This document shows positions 41,722 to 54,011 of a stretch of DNA of 64,000 bases, piece after piece; the stretch's first letter is position 1; each line of letters begins with the position of its first letter. The DNA is from Heloderma charlesbogerti. Lineage: Eukaryota > Chordata > Lepidosauria > Squamata > Helodermatidae. The stretch lies in the NCBI GenBank assembly GCA_026122225.1, contig JANEZZ010002067.1, positions 1 through 64,000 of the forward strand, given 5' to 3'. The notes under the pieces are model-generated. The model was not told the DNA's origin. It did not search any database and was given only the letters and a program-made list of their open reading frames with translations. Made by a program: the position numbers and the translations under genes.

Positions 41722-41889
41722 GCATGAACAGGACATTTTCATGAATGTATAGAGTAGGGCCTGGACCAGAAATGGACTGACTGATCTATGCCCGCTCCCT
41801 GAAAATAACAGTTCTCCCTACCCAGTTCTCCCACCCCCTTGTATTGTCTTGTTCAACTTACCCATATTTTTATTTATGTATTTATTTCT

Positions 41890-42300
41890 TCCATTTCTAT
41901 TACGGCTGTGCACGGTCCCCCTGTTTCCCTTCAGATGCTGCTTCAGACCCTCCAAATCAGCCCTGCTTCAACTGATTCTGATTTGTACCCCTTCTGCTTT
42001 GACTTGGTTCCGGATCCAAAGTGAGATTCGGATATCCAGATCACTCAGTTTGGGCGTTTTCCCATTGACTTGCATGGGAAAACACAAATGTCCATAACAT
42101 TTTCAGTTTTCATGAGAAATATGGGAAACCTGGGGGCCTCTCTGTCAACATGGAGGGGATCCCACCTGCCAAATTTCAGACAATTTGGCCCAGTACGTGC
42201 TAGGTGTAGCTGAAATTTGATTTTTTTCCCCCACAAAAACTCTCAAAGCAGAGCTCTACCTCTCAGCCCTGCGCCACTGCTGCCGCCTCCTGCCTGCTCA
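41890..42300. mobile_element. Possible hAT-like element (ACGGCTGTGCACGG end)
   Basis: Starts with ACGGCTGTGCACGGTCCCCC, reminiscent of hAT termini, and continues with CATTGACTTGCATGGGAAAA and AAATTTCAGACAATTTGGCC. Right boundary and TSD not found. Confidence 0.3.
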
Positions 42301-42310
42301 GCTGTCTTAA

Positions 42311-43868
42311 TAGGGGTGTACAAACTCCACTCACCCGCGTCCGCTGGGGGGTCCGTGGGGCGGGGAGGAGATCCATTCCTCCCCCCTGGAATCCTCCCAG
42401 GCCAGCTCCGCTCTGCAGCAAGTCTGCAGAGCCGCCAGCCAGGTTCATCTGCTGCCAGACTTCCATCTGCTGCCGGTCTGCGGATGCAAATGGCATCCAG
42501 CATAGCGAATGCCATTTGCGTCCCTGCTTTTTGCCATGATAGGCTACATAAATCTTTATGTAGCTATCACAGCAAAGAGCAGGGATGCAAATGGCATAGC
42601 GGACACCATTTACATCCCTGTCCCTTTGTGCGATTGGCTGCATAAAGATTTATGTAGCCTATGTAGGGATGTACGAAAGTTCCACCACGGATCTCGGGGA
42701 GGCCAAATGCCAGCGCATTCGGCCCCCCGAAATCGGTGGCAGAACGGCCTACCACCCCCCCACCACCACCACTCCCCCGGGACGAGACTTACCTTGGGCA
42801 GATCTTCCTGGCGGCGGCGGCTCCGGTGGCGGTTTGGCCGCAGCGGCTGCAGCGGCCGGTCTTCCGACCAGCTGCCGCCGCCACCATTTCCAGTTTAAAA
42901 AAAAAAGTGATAGGCTACGTAAAGATGTATGTAGCCTATCACGGCTAGGTTTAAAAAAAAAAAAACCATGATAGGCTACGTAAACGTTTACGTACCTATC
43001 ACGGCTGACTTTAAAAAAAAAAAAAACCGCGCGTACGGTCTACGCTATTTGCGTCTACGCTATTTGCATTCCCCTTATTTTCACCGTCTTAGTCTACATA
43101 AATGTTTACGTAGACTAAGACGTGCCAAAATAAGGAATGCAAATGGTGGCGGCCGTGGCCGCCGCCATTTGTGTACGCGCGTTTTTGTTTTTGTTTTTTT
43201 TAAGTCAGCCGTGATAGGCTACATAAACATTTACGTTGCCTATCACGGCTGACTGCAGGGACGCAAACGGCGGCGGCTATGGCTGCCGCCATTTGCGTCC
43301 CTGCTAGCCAGCGGCCGGATGTCCGGCTGCTGGCAGAGCTGGCCGAGGGCTCCGCAGAATCGCTGCAGAGCACAGCCGGCCAGCCAGGATTCTGGGGGGG
43401 GAGGAACGGAGCGCCTCCCCCCCCGGCAAGGATTCCGGGGGGAGGGACGGAACGCCTCCCCCCCAACCATAAACATAATTCACGAAAGGTAAGTACCTTT
43501 TGTACATCCCTAATCCTATCATGGCAAAGAGCAGGGACACAAATGGCGTAGCGGATGCCATTTGCGTCCCTGCTCTTTGCCGTCATAGGCTATGTAAATC
43601 TTTCCATAGCCTATCATGGCAAAGAGCAGGGATGCAAATGGCGTCCGCTATGCCGGACGCCATTTGCATCCACAGACCGGTAGCGGACGGCAGCGGAGTG
43701 AGCGGAGTGACCCGGACCCAGTCAGCGGCAGGTAGGATCAAGCTGGCGCGAACTTCACAGGGTGGTAGAGGTGAGTGGTCTGTTCCACCACAGACTCCAG
43801 GGGGGCAGATTCTTTAGATTCTAAAGAATCTGGCCTCACTGGAGTCCGTGGTGGAATTGCCATCCCTA
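42311..43868. mobile_element. Older hAT-type hairpin-array element, split by a younger copy
   Basis: Left terminus TAGGGGTGTAC at 42311, right terminus CATCCCTA at 43868, interrupted by 42664-43512. Flanks GCTGTCTT (42301-42308, two bases before the terminus) and GCTGTCTA (43869-43876) match at 7 of 8. Ends carry GGGTGAGTGG (reverse, near 42330) and AGGTGAGTGG (43769), GTGAGT rather than GTAAGT donors, marking a separate subfamily. Hairpins are of the GCAAATGGCATC/GCAAATGGCGTCCG type (42484-42522 and 43630-43672). The terminal hairpin has an AGATTCTTTAGATTCTAAAG core. Confidence 0.82.
42664..43512. mobile_element. Younger hAT-type hairpin-array element nested in 42311-43868
   Basis: 849 bp, TAGGGATG to CATCCCTA, flanked by AGCCTATG (42656-42663) and ATCCTATC (43513-43520), 6 of 8. 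It landed inside a GATAGGCTA-type palindrome arm of the older element. Reverse AAGGTAAGTC near 42788, forward AAAGGTAAGTACC at 43487. GATAGGCTACGT palindromes at about 42909-42942, 42970-43001 and 43211-43245; a TAGTCTACATAAA palindrome at 43089-43121; GCGGCGGC hairpins at 43139-43170 and 43262-43302. Confidence 0.88.
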
Positions 43869-43876
43869 GCTGTCTA

Positions 43877-45080
43877 TGGCCATGTTTCCATGACAACAGA
43901 AGGCAAAGCTAATGTAGGAGTCCTGGATTTTTTAAAAGGAATCTGCTTGGCTGTGAGCAGGGCTCCACAAGCAGATTCTCCAGACCAGTAAAAATTGCTT
44001 CACAGAACATACTTCCGGGGGGGGGGGCAGGAGTGAACGGCATCGGACTGGCAGGGGCTGCTCAACCAATTACAGAGGCTCCCCCCTTCTCCTTTTGCCT
44101 GAAAGTCCAGATGCACCTGCATTTCAGGAGCAAGCCTCATTGAGCACAATGGGAGTTACTTCAGAGGAGACATTAATGGGTTTGTTGTGGGAAAGAGAGC
44201 AGTAAACACAAAGACAGAAACCATTTTAACCCGCAGGATCTCTATAACAAAGGCTCGAAGTTTCTTCCTAAGGCAATAAACCGAACAAAGGAGAACTGGA
44301 GCCTCGATATCATGCTGTGCCTTGTCAATTGAGGGGGTAAATCACTGGTGCAAACACCCCCAAGGACTGCTAGCCATCTCCTGCTCATGAGGAGGAGACA
44401 GCTAGCGAGCAGTGGGGACATGCACCACACCTCTTTTTCCTGCCCGGGTGACTCACAGCGCTTTTCTTTCTTCGCTCACTTCTTACAGAGCATCCAGACA
44501 ATGTGTGTCATCTTTCCATGTTTTTCAGACCTGTGCCTTTAATTAAACACATCCTGTTTTCATGTTCTTCACTTTTCATTGCTTACTCTGGAACATAGGG
44601 ATGGCAGATTAGCCTGCTAATTTCGCCTTGAATGCCCTCTCTTAAATGTCCCAACAATCATTTCTGTTCTAGAAATGCTAGTTCTAATGACTAGTTGTTA
44701 TTGTTATTTCTCATTTATTTTTAACAGTGAAATAGCAGTATTTTTTCTACATAACAGTAAAAGGAAGAGGAGGAACCAGTGATTAAAGCATGCCCACCCT
44801 CCCGCCCACATGGGAACAAAAAGTGGATCAACTTAAAATGAGGAAACTTTTAATTAACATTGTTTGGAAACTTTCTTGTAGAGGACTTAATAGTGGGTAA
44901 ATGTTGTAGGAGAATCTTTGCCATGCCATTGGATAATATTGCACTATATGGCGTGCTGTGTGGAGTTTTAATCCCCCTTAGAGCTAATTGTGCAGCATTA
45001 AATGGCTGGTGTGGGAACAACCAATATTTCTTAAAGGTGTATGCAGAAGGCTAAATTACGCAGCCATTTTGATCTGGCGT
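43877..45080. other. Unannotated stretch, no gene seen
   Basis: No supported gene or recognised repeat; a C/G homopolymer run is at about 44018-44027. Confidence 0.45.
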
Positions 45081-45216
45081 TTCCCCAACCTCATGCCCTC
45101 CAGATGCATTGGACTGCAATGCCCACAATTCCTAGCCAGCACAGCCATTGGTCCTTTGGGCTAGGAATTCTGGGAGTAGCAGTCCAGTACAGGTGGGGGG
45201 CACCTGGTTGGGGAAG
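45081..45216. repeat. Short fold-back repeat
   Basis: Left arm TTCCCCAACCTCATGCCCTC and AATTCCTAGCC; right arm GGCTAGGAATT and GCACCTGGTTGGGGAA. Same family as 17821-17951. Confidence 0.65.
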
Positions 45217-45229
45217 GCTGATTTAGAAT

Positions 45230-46115
45230 ATGAAAACATCTTCCACATGTCAAGGCCACACCTTGCTATGTCCCAAAAATCTTGCCATGCGCAGGCAGCC
45301 CAGTGTTAAAGAAATCACTATGGCATCCTTCACACAGTGCATCGTTAAACTACGGAATGCACTTGGCCACCAATTTGGATGGCTTTAAAAGGGGATTGGA
45401 CAAATTCATGAAGGCTAAGGCTTTCCATGGCTACTTGTCTTGGTGGCTATATGCTACCTCGGGCAGAATCACAGGTAGGGATGGGCAAACTCACCTCAGT
45501 CCGCCTTGCGCACCACTTGCCGGGCCCTCGCTGGCTGCCCACCCTGCTTGCTGTGTGTGGCGACCTGCTGGGTGGTTCATGGGCACCCAGTGAACAGCGC
45601 ATGGTCTCCCACTCCTCCACCGAGCTGCCATTTGGTGGAAAATGGCAGCTCTGTCTTTTCTGTAAAGGCCGATTTTACATAAATGGTGGCCATAAAGAGG
45701 CCCATTTACACAACATTACAGGCGTAAATGGTCTATTTAGACCATTTATGCCTGTAATGTGTAAATGGGCCTCTTTACGGCTACCATTTATGTAAAATAA
45801 GCCTTTCTGGAAAAGGCCAAGTTGTCATTTTGCACAGAACGAGTCAGGCAAGCATGGGTGTCCATGGACCAGTGTCCCAGGGCCCAAGCCAGAGAAAAAT
45901 CACCAAGCCTCAAATCCCAAACAGATGCCCGCAACATCCCGAAGCAGAGGCAGTATGCCTATGTACACCAGTTGCTGGGGAATGTGGACAGGAGGATGCT
46001 GTTGCATTCATGTCCTGCTTGTGGGTTTCCTGTGGGCAGCTGGGCAGCCACTGTGTGATTAGAATGCTGGACAGATCCTTGGTCTGATCCAGCACAGCTC
46101 TTCTTAGGTTCTTAT
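45230..46115 (+). repeat. Dispersed squamate repeat, interrupted by a hAT MITE
   Basis: Left part (to 45475) contains GGCTACTTGTCTTGGTGGCT and CTATATGCTACCTC; the right part (from 45943) contains CAGAGGCAGTATGCCTATGT, CCAGTTGCTGGGGAATGTGG and GGTCTGATCCAGCACAGCTC. The two parts read as one repeat once 45476-45942 is removed. Parent family not named. Confidence 0.65.
45476..45942. mobile_element. hAT MITE with an internal hairpin (TAGGGATGGGCAAAC type)
   Basis: 467 bp from TAGGGATGGGC to CATCCCGA; flanks ATCACAGG (45468-45475) and AGCAGAGG (45943-45950) match 6 of 8. Contains a large hairpin (about 45672-45802) with TTTACATAAATGGTGGCC arms and a GGTCTATTTAGACC centre. Confidence 0.72.
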
Positions 46116-46970
46116 TGTCAGGCAATTAACACTCACAGCATGGAATTTGAAAAGGGGTTGCAATCTCTGGCCCAAAATAACTAGCTTACACTCTCACATC
46201 TTAAGAATCAGCTTCAGCACTATTGATTGGATGGAGAGGAGTCACTGAATGATTACTCATATGGGTAGAATTGCAGGATTCACCTCTTAATTTACCCTGT
46301 GCTAAAGTGTGAAAGGCGAATAATGCATAAAAGGTATATGTGGATACCTCCTCATTTAAGCATTTTCTTTCCAAGGGTTTGTATTATTATCATCTCATGT
46401 TTAGGAGTATTTACTAAGCATTACAAAATCCATTTTGGCCATGTGGCCATTTATTAATAGAACAAAAGAGAACATTCCCCCCTGAATCACGTACATACAT
46501 ACCTCTCAGTCATTGTGTTAATCAGTACACAATATAGTCAATATCTCCTTGTGAAAAAGAAGGGCGGGGGGACTAGCAAGGTTAGCAAGCCACCACAAGC
46601 AAGCACAGCTGCGCTAATCAAAACGTTTTCTAATGTGTGATCCTGACAAACTGAGTCAGACCATATGTTTAATGCAATAATATCAGAAGAGCTGAGAGGG
46701 GAAATATGCAATTCAAATTCAGATGAGGAAGCCAAAGAAAGCATGATGAGTGCTCTGAGAGCTAATTGTTCCAGACTGACAAAAGAGTGTTTCGAACTAA
46801 GCAAGCTCTCATTCTTGGAAAGGAAAGGAAAAACAATAAAATCAAAAACTGCTAGACGTCAAGAAGCCTGTCTTCAGTGCGGGGGCATCATAGCCAGAAG
46901 AGAGCTTGTAAAATATTCTGAATTCTGGTGTCATTGGGCTGGCTCATAAAGACATGTGCATCTTTTGATC
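46116..46970. other. Stretch next to the axis, no gene recognised
   Basis: A 94-codon frame (46665-46949, plus) starts MFNAIISEEL, contains a CLQCGG segment and is mirrored at 47058-47342. I do not recognise it; a fragment of a mobile-element protein is possible. Confidence 0.3.
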
Positions 46971-47036
46971 ACATCACATGATGTGAATAAGTTTTCACAG
47001 ATCGATCTGTGAAAACTTATTCACATCATGTGATGT
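46971..47036. other. Palindrome axis with GATC|GATC centre
   Basis: The symmetry point lies between 47003 and 47004. The central eight bases (47000-47007) are GATCGATC. A second small local palindrome (CACATGATGTG) lies about 25 bases from the axis on each side. Confidence 0.95.
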
Positions 47037-47891
47037 GATCAAAAGATGCACATGTCTTTATGAGCCAGCCCAATGACACCAGAATTCAGAATATTTTACA
47101 AGCTCTCTTCTGGCTATGATGCCCCCGCACTGAAGACAGGCTTCTTGACGTCTAGCAGTTTTTGATTTTATTGTTTTTCCTTTCCTTTCCAAGAATGAGA
47201 GCTTGCTTAGTTCGAAACACTCTTTTGTCAGTCTGGAACAATTAGCTCTCAGAGCACTCATCATGCTTTCTTTGGCTTCCTCATCTGAATTTGAATTGCA
47301 TATTTCCCCTCTCAGCTCTTCTGATATTATTGCATTAAACATATGGTCTGACTCAGTTTGTCAGGATCACACATTAGAAAACGTTTTGATTAGCGCAGCT
47401 GTGCTTGCTTGTGGTGGCTTGCTAACCTTGCTAGTCCCCCCGCCCTTCTTTTTCACAAGGAGATATTGACTATATTGTGTACTGATTAACACAATGACTG
47501 AGAGGTATGTATGTACGTGATTCAGGGGGGAATGTTCTCTTTTGTTCTATTAATAAATGGCCACATGGCCAAAATGGATTTTGTAATGCTTAGTAAATAC
47601 TCCTAAACATGAGATGATAATAATACAAACCCTTGGAAAGAAAATGCTTAAATGAGGAGGTATCCACATATACCTTTTATGCATTATTCGCCTTTCACAC
47701 TTTAGCACAGGGTAAATTAAGAGGTGAATCCTGCAATTCTACCCATATGAGTAATCATTCAGTGACTCCTCTCCATCCAATCAATAGTGCTGAAGCTGAT
47801 TCTTAAGATGTGAGAGTGTAAGCTAGTTATTTTGGGCCAGAGATTGCAACCCCTTTTCAAATTCCATGCTGTGAGTGTTAATTGCCTGACA

Positions 47892-48777
47892 ATAAGAACC
47901 TAAGAAGAGCTGTGCTGGATCAGACCAAGGATCTGTCCAGCATTCTAATCACACAGTGGCTGCCCAGCTGCCCACAGGAAACCCACAAGCAGGACATGAA
48001 TGCAACAGCATCCTCCTGTCCACATTCCCCAGCAACTGGTGTACATAGGCATACTGCCTCTGCTTCGGGATGTTGCGGGCATCTGTTTGGGATTTGAGGC
48101 TTGGTGATTTTTCTCTGGCTTGGGCCCTGGGACACTGGTCCATGGACACCCATGCTTGCCTGACTCGTTCTGTGCAAAATGACAACTTGGCCTTTTCCAG
48201 AAAGGCTTATTTTACATAAATGGTAGCCGTAAAGAGGCCCATTTACACATTACAGGCATAAATGGTCTAAATAGACCATTTACGCCTGTAATGTTGTGTA
48301 AATGGGCCTCTTTATGGCCACCATTTATGTAAAATCGGCCTTTACAGAAAAGACAGAGCTGCCATTTTCCACCAAATGGCAGCTCGGTGGAGGAGTGGGA
48401 GACCATGCGCTGTTCACTGGGTGCCCATGAACCACCCAGCAGGTCGCCACACACAGCAAGCAGGGTGGGCAGCCAGCGAGGGCCCGGCAAGTGGTGCGCA
48501 AGGCGGACTGAGGTGAGTTTGCCCATCCCTACCTGTGATTCTGCCCGAGGTAGCATATAGCCACCAAGACAAGTAGCCATGGAAAGCCTTAGCCTTCATG
48601 AATTTGTCCAATCCCCTTTTAAAGCCATCCAAATTGGTGGCCAAGTGCATTCCGTAGTTTAACGATGCACTGTGTGAAGGATGCCATAGTGATTTCTTTA
48701 ACACTGGGCTGCCTGCGCATGGCAAGATTTTTGGGACATAGCAAGGTGTGGCCTTGACATGTGGAAGATGTTTTCAT
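47892..48777 (-). repeat. Mirror copy of the interrupted squamate repeat 45230-46115
   Basis: Reverse complement; interrupted by the mirror MITE at 48065-48531. Confidence 0.65.
48065..48531. mobile_element. Mirror copy of hAT MITE 45476-45942
   Basis: Reverse complement within the right arm; same ends and hairpin. Confidence 0.72.
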
Positions 48778-48790
48778 ATTCTAAATCAGC

Positions 48791-48926
48791 CTTCCCCAAC
48801 CAGGTGCCCCCCACCTGTACTGGACTGCTACTCCCAGAATTCCTAGCCCAAAGGACCAATGGCTGTGCTGGCTAGGAATTGTGGGCATTGCAGTCCAATG
48901 CATCTGGAGGGCATGAGGTTGGGGAA
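48791..48926. repeat. Mirror copy of fold-back repeat 45081-45216
   Basis: Reverse complement within the right arm. Confidence 0.65.
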
Positions 48927-50138
48927 ACGCCAGATCAAAATGGCTGCGTAATTTAGCCTTCTGCATACACCTTTAAGAAATATTGGTTGTTCCCACACCA
49001 GCCATTTAATGCTGCACAATTAGCTCTAAGGGGGATTAAAACTCCACACAGCACGCCATATAGTGCAATATTATCCAATGGCATGGCAAAGATTCTCCTA
49101 CAACATTTACCCACTATTAAGTCCTCTACAAGAAAGTTTCCAAACAATGTTAATTAAAAGTTTCCTCATTTTAAGTTGATCCACTTTTTGTTCCCATGTG
49201 GGCGGGAGGGTGGGCATGCTTTAATCACTGGTTCCTCCTCTTCCTTTTACTGTTATGTAGAAAAAATACTGCTATTTCACTGTTAAAAATAAATGAGAAA
49301 TAACAATAACAACTAGTCATTAGAACTAGCATTTCTAGAACAGAAATGATTGTTGGGACATTTAAGAGAGGGCATTCAAGGCGAAATTAGCAGGCTAATC
49401 TGCCATCCCTATGTTCCAGAGTAAGCAATGAAAAGTGAAGAACATGAAAACAGGATGTGTTTAATTAAAGGCACAGGTCTGAAAAACATGGAAAGATGAC
49501 ACACATTGTCTGGATGCTCTGTAAGAAGTGAGCGAAGAAAGAAAAGCGCTGTGAGTCACCCGGGCAGGAAAAAGAGGTGTGGTGCATGTCCCCACTGCTC
49601 GCTAGCTGTCTCCTCCTCATGAGCAGGAGATGGCTAGCAGTCCTTGGGGGTGTTTGCACCAGTGATTTACCCCCTCAATTGACAAGGCACAGCATGATAT
49701 CGAGGCTCCAGTTCTCCTTTGTTCGGTTTATTGCCTTAGGAAGAAACTTCGAGCCTTTGTTATAGAGATCCTGCGGGTTAAAATGGTTTCTGTCTTTGTG
49801 TTTACTGCTCTCTTTCCCACAACAAACCCATTAATGTCTCCTCTGAAGTAACTCCCATTGTGCTCAATGAGGCTTGCTCCTGAAATGCAGGTGCATCTGG
49901 ACTTTCAGGCAAAAGGAGAAGGGGGGAGCCTCTGTAATTGGTTGAGCAGCCCCTGCCAGTCCGATGCCGTTCACTCCTGCCCCCCCCCCCGGAAGTATGT
50001 TCTGTGAAGCAATTTTTACTGGTCTGGAGAATCTGCTTGTGGAGCCCTGCTCACAGCCAAGCAGATTCCTTTTAAAAAATCCAGGACTCCTACATTAGCT
50101 TTGCCTTCTGTTGTCATGGAAACATGGCCATAGACAGC

Positions 50139-51696
50139 TAGGGATGGCAATTCCACCACGGACTCCAGTGAGGCCAGATTCTTTAGAATCTAAAGAATCT
50201 GCCCCCCTGGAGTCTGTGGTGGAACAGACCACTCACCTCTACCACCCTGTGAAGTTCGCGCCAGCTTGATCCTACCTGCCGCTGACTGGGTCCGGGTCAC
50301 TCCGCTCACTCCGCTGCCGTCCGCTACCGGTCTGTGGATGCAAATGGCGTCCGGCATAGCGGACGCCATTTGCATCCCTGCTCTTTGCCATGATAGGCTA
50401 TGGAAAGATTTACATAGCCTATGACGGCAAAGAGCAGGGACGCAAATGGCATCCGCTACGCCATTTGTGTCCCTGCTCTTTGCCATGATAGGATTAGGGA
50501 TGTACAAAAGGTACTTACCTTTCGTGAATTATGTTTATGGTTGGGGGGGAGGCGTTCCGTCCCTCCCCCCGGAATCCTTGCCGGGGGGGGAGGCGCTCCG
50601 TTCCTCCCCCCCCAGAATCCTGGCTGGCCGGCTGTGCTCTGCAGCGATTCTGCGGAGCCCTCGGCCAGCTCTGCCAGCAGCCGGACATCCGGCCGCTGGC
50701 TAGCAGGGACGCAAATGGCGGCAGCCATAGCCGCCGCCGTTTGCGTCCCTGCAGTCAGCCGTGATAGGCAACGTAAATGTTTATGTAGCCTATCACGGCT
50801 GACTTAAAAAAAACAAAAACAAAAACGCGCGTACACAAATGGCGGCGGCCACGGCCGCCACCATTTGCATTCCTTATTTTGGCACGTCTTAGTCTACGTA
50901 AACATTTATGTAGACTAAGACGGTGAAAATAAGGGGAATGCAAATAGCGTAGACGCAAATAGCGTAGACCGTACGCGCGGTTTTTTTTTTTTTTAAAGTC
51001 AGCCGTGATAGGTACGTAAACGTTTACGTAGCCTATCATGGTTTTTTTTTTTTTAAACCTAGCCGTGATAGGCTACATACATCTTTACGTAGCCTATCAC
51101 TTTTTTTTTTAAACTGGAAATGGTGGCGGCGGCAGCTGGTCGGAAGACCGGCCGCTGCAGCCGCTGCGGCCAAACCGCCACCGGAGCCGCCGCCGCCAGG
51201 AAGATCTGCCCAAGGTAAGTCTCGTCCCGGGGGAGTGGTGGTGGTGGGGGGGTGGTAGGCCGTTCTGCCACCGATTTCGGGGGGCCGAATGCGCTGGCAT
51301 TTGGCCTCCCCGAGATCCGTGGTGGAACTTTCGTACATCCCTACATAGGCTACATAAATCTTTATGCAGCCAATCGCACAAAGGGACAGGGATGTAAATG
51401 GTGTCCGCTATGCCATTTGCATCCCTGCTCTTTGCTGTGATAGCTACATAAAGATTTATGTAGCCTATCATGGCAAAAAGCAGGGACGCAAATGGCATTC
51501 GCTATGCTGGATGCCATTTGCATCCGCAGACCGGCAGCAGATGGAAGTCTGGCAGCAGATGAACCTGGCTGGCGGCTCTGCAGACTTGCTGCAGAGCGGA
51601 GCTGGCCTGGGAGGATTCCAGGGGGGAGGAATGGATCTCCTCCCCGCCCCACGGACCCCCCAGCGGACGCGGGTGAGTGGAGTTTGTACACCCCTA
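50139..51696. mobile_element. Mirror copy of nested hairpin-array element 42311-43868
   Basis: Reverse complement, including the inner element at 50495-51343. Confidence 0.82.
50495..51343. mobile_element. Mirror copy of inner hairpin-array element 42664-43512
   Basis: Reverse complement; starts TAGGGATG at 50495. Confidence 0.88.
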
Positions 51697-52285
51697 TTAA
51701 GACAGCTGAGCAGGCAGGAGGCGGCAGCAGTGGCGCAGGGCTGAGAGGTAGAGCTCTGCTTTGAGAGTTTTTGTGGGGGAAAAAAATCAAATTTCAGCTA
51801 CACCTAGCACGTACTGGGCCAAATTGTCTGAAATTTGGCAGGTGGGATCCCCTCCATGTTGACAGAGAGGCCCCCAGGTTTCCCATATTTCTCATGAAAA
51901 CTGAAAATGTTATGGACATTTGTGTTTTCCCATGCAAGTCAATGGGAAAACGCCCAAACTGAGTGATCTGGATATCCGAATCTCACTTTGGATCCGGAAC
52001 CAAGTCAAAGCAGAAGGGGTACAAATCAGAATCAGTTGAAGCAGGGCTGATTTGGAGGGTCTGAAGCAGCATCTGAAGGGAAACAGGGGGACCGTGCACA
52101 GCCGTAATAGAAATGGAAGAAATAAATACATAAATAAAAATATGGGTAAGTTGAACAAGACAATACAAGGGGGTGGGAGAACTGGGTAGGGAGAACTGTT
52201 ATTTTCAGGGAGCGGGCATAGATCAGTCAGTCCATTTCTGGTCCAGGCCCTACTCTATACATTCATGAAAATGTCCTGTTCATGC

Positions 52286-52604
52286 ATTCTGTAGCTGTGT
52301 AGAGTAAATGCATGAGAGGGAGTGCTCTAATCACTCCCCCTCCTTGTGCACTTCTACAGCTCTCTACTTGTGGAGGATGGTTTCCTGAAGAGGAGAGCCT
52401 CCTGTATCTATGGAGGCCTTCCACACAATTAAGAACCTTGGAAAACCAGGATTCTCAGTCATGTGGAGAGTCTCCGTGGACTCAGGAAACTCTCCTCTTC
52501 AGGAATTAGCTGTCCATGAGTAGAGCACTATGGAAATGTGTGAAGACGAGGAGAGGCTACAGCACTCCCTCTCCTCACGTGTTTATTCTACACAGCTACG
52601 GAAT
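52286..52604. mobile_element. Mirror copy of hairpin MITE 41403-41721
   Basis: Reverse complement within the right arm. Confidence 0.8.
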
Positions 52605-53097
52605 GTCCGAGTACAGCTATTGACAGGCTTAGATCCACCACCTTCTCTCACTTGGGTTAGCTGCCTCCTCTCAACTGACAAGTCCCAACTGTCAGCAAGG
52701 CTGTGCTTTCTCTCCCTCTGCCTCCCCCTTGACAGACAGCTCCTCAGGCCTGGCTGCCAAGCCTGTCCGATCACTTTGTTACAATGTGTGTGCAAAACTC
52801 TTCCCAAACATTGTACATGACTCTACTTAGTTATTACTTCAACTTTCATATGCCCAGAAACTTTGTGTAACTTAATAATGAAATCCCTGTCTAAACTGAA
52901 TAGGGAACCTTAGAACAATATGGAGTACATTATATTCAGTGATGTGTGGGAGGTCTGCATACAAATTCTGTTAACAAATAACAGAAGAAAACAATTTAAC
53001 ATTGAAGATTAAATCCACAACAATTGAAATAAAATGGAATCCAGTTTCCTGGTAGAACAGAGCATGTACATATTCACTGTATTAGATTGCATTCTGT

Positions 53098-53102
<5 letters not shown>

Positions 53103-53130
<28 letters not shown>
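53103..53130. repeat. (TG)n microsatellite, 14 units
   Basis: Mirror of 40879-40904 with one extra unit; shifts all distal mirror coordinates by 2. Confidence 0.97.
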
Positions 53131-53133
<3 letters not shown>

Positions 53134-53974
53134 ATTGCCTGTTCCAACCCACAAGGCCCATCAATTATGGGTCTTTCACATGTTTAAAAAGAGCACTTAT
53201 TATAGGCACTTAGCAATGTTCAGCCAATCAGCTCACTCAAGTGACTAAGCAGACCGAACCCTGCAATTTTGTTTCCCGAGTGTATCTCACAATGACAACC
53301 GTTTGGTGGACTTTTGCATACGTGATTTCCGAAACTAAGGTAATATCGAGGCAAATGACTTTTGAGGCAACCAGCAGTAGGGCATAACCCCACAGTGGAT
53401 ACGGATCTATTTGCAATTACACATTCACAAAAAAGAGAGATGGTTGGTAGTGGAAAGGACAGAGGAGATACGGATGGATTAATTTCTAATGCCATGTCCC
53501 TTTTCCCTAATGGCAAGGAGATATGTTTTATCAGGGAGTGGGGTGGGGGGGATGATTATAAATCATTTATTTGAATGAAAACTGGTGTGCATTACAAAGG
53601 CTTAGTCTTCCCACTAATGATCTGAGTAATATCAATTTTACATAGCACTGAAGCACTGCCAGTAATATCTCCTAGTATAGTCTCAAGCACATTTTCCAGT
53701 AATATGCTATGTAGACATTGGTTAGCAGAACGGAAAATGGTATAGGTTTGGATCTTAACTTTCCATCCCTGAATGGAATGGAGTTCACAGAATAGGGCTT
53801 TCCTGCCTCCCCCTTCCTGTTGCAGCTCTCCTACAACTCCTGACAATGTGTTTTTGTGGGTTGCAGAACCCTTGGGAATGGAGTGTGAGATGGTGCAGGA
53901 AGCTGCAGATTAAGGGGGAGTTGGCAGAAATCCCCACTTCCTCATATAAACAACAGATTCAAGCCACAGTTATT

Positions 53975-54011
<37 letters not shown>
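53975..54011. repeat. (CAA)n microsatellite, mirror of 39998-40034
   Basis: Same length as the left-arm copy. Confidence 0.95.

Larger units (their letters stand above)
30009..47003 (+). repeat. Left arm of a giant near-perfect palindrome
   Basis: Each base pairs with one in 47004-64000: 94007 minus x for x above about 40905, 94009 minus x for x below about 40879. All open frames longer than 60 codons recur in mirror image with identical translations. The only length change is one CA unit (26 versus 28 bases). The outer edge of the arm is unknown, because the partner of anything left of 30009 lies beyond the window. Confidence 0.97.

Noticed and set aside
46971..47036. Palindrome centre as a replication origin or hairpin telomere
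   Set aside because: No telomeric repeat or origin-like features; symmetry alone is explained by inverted duplication or artefact.
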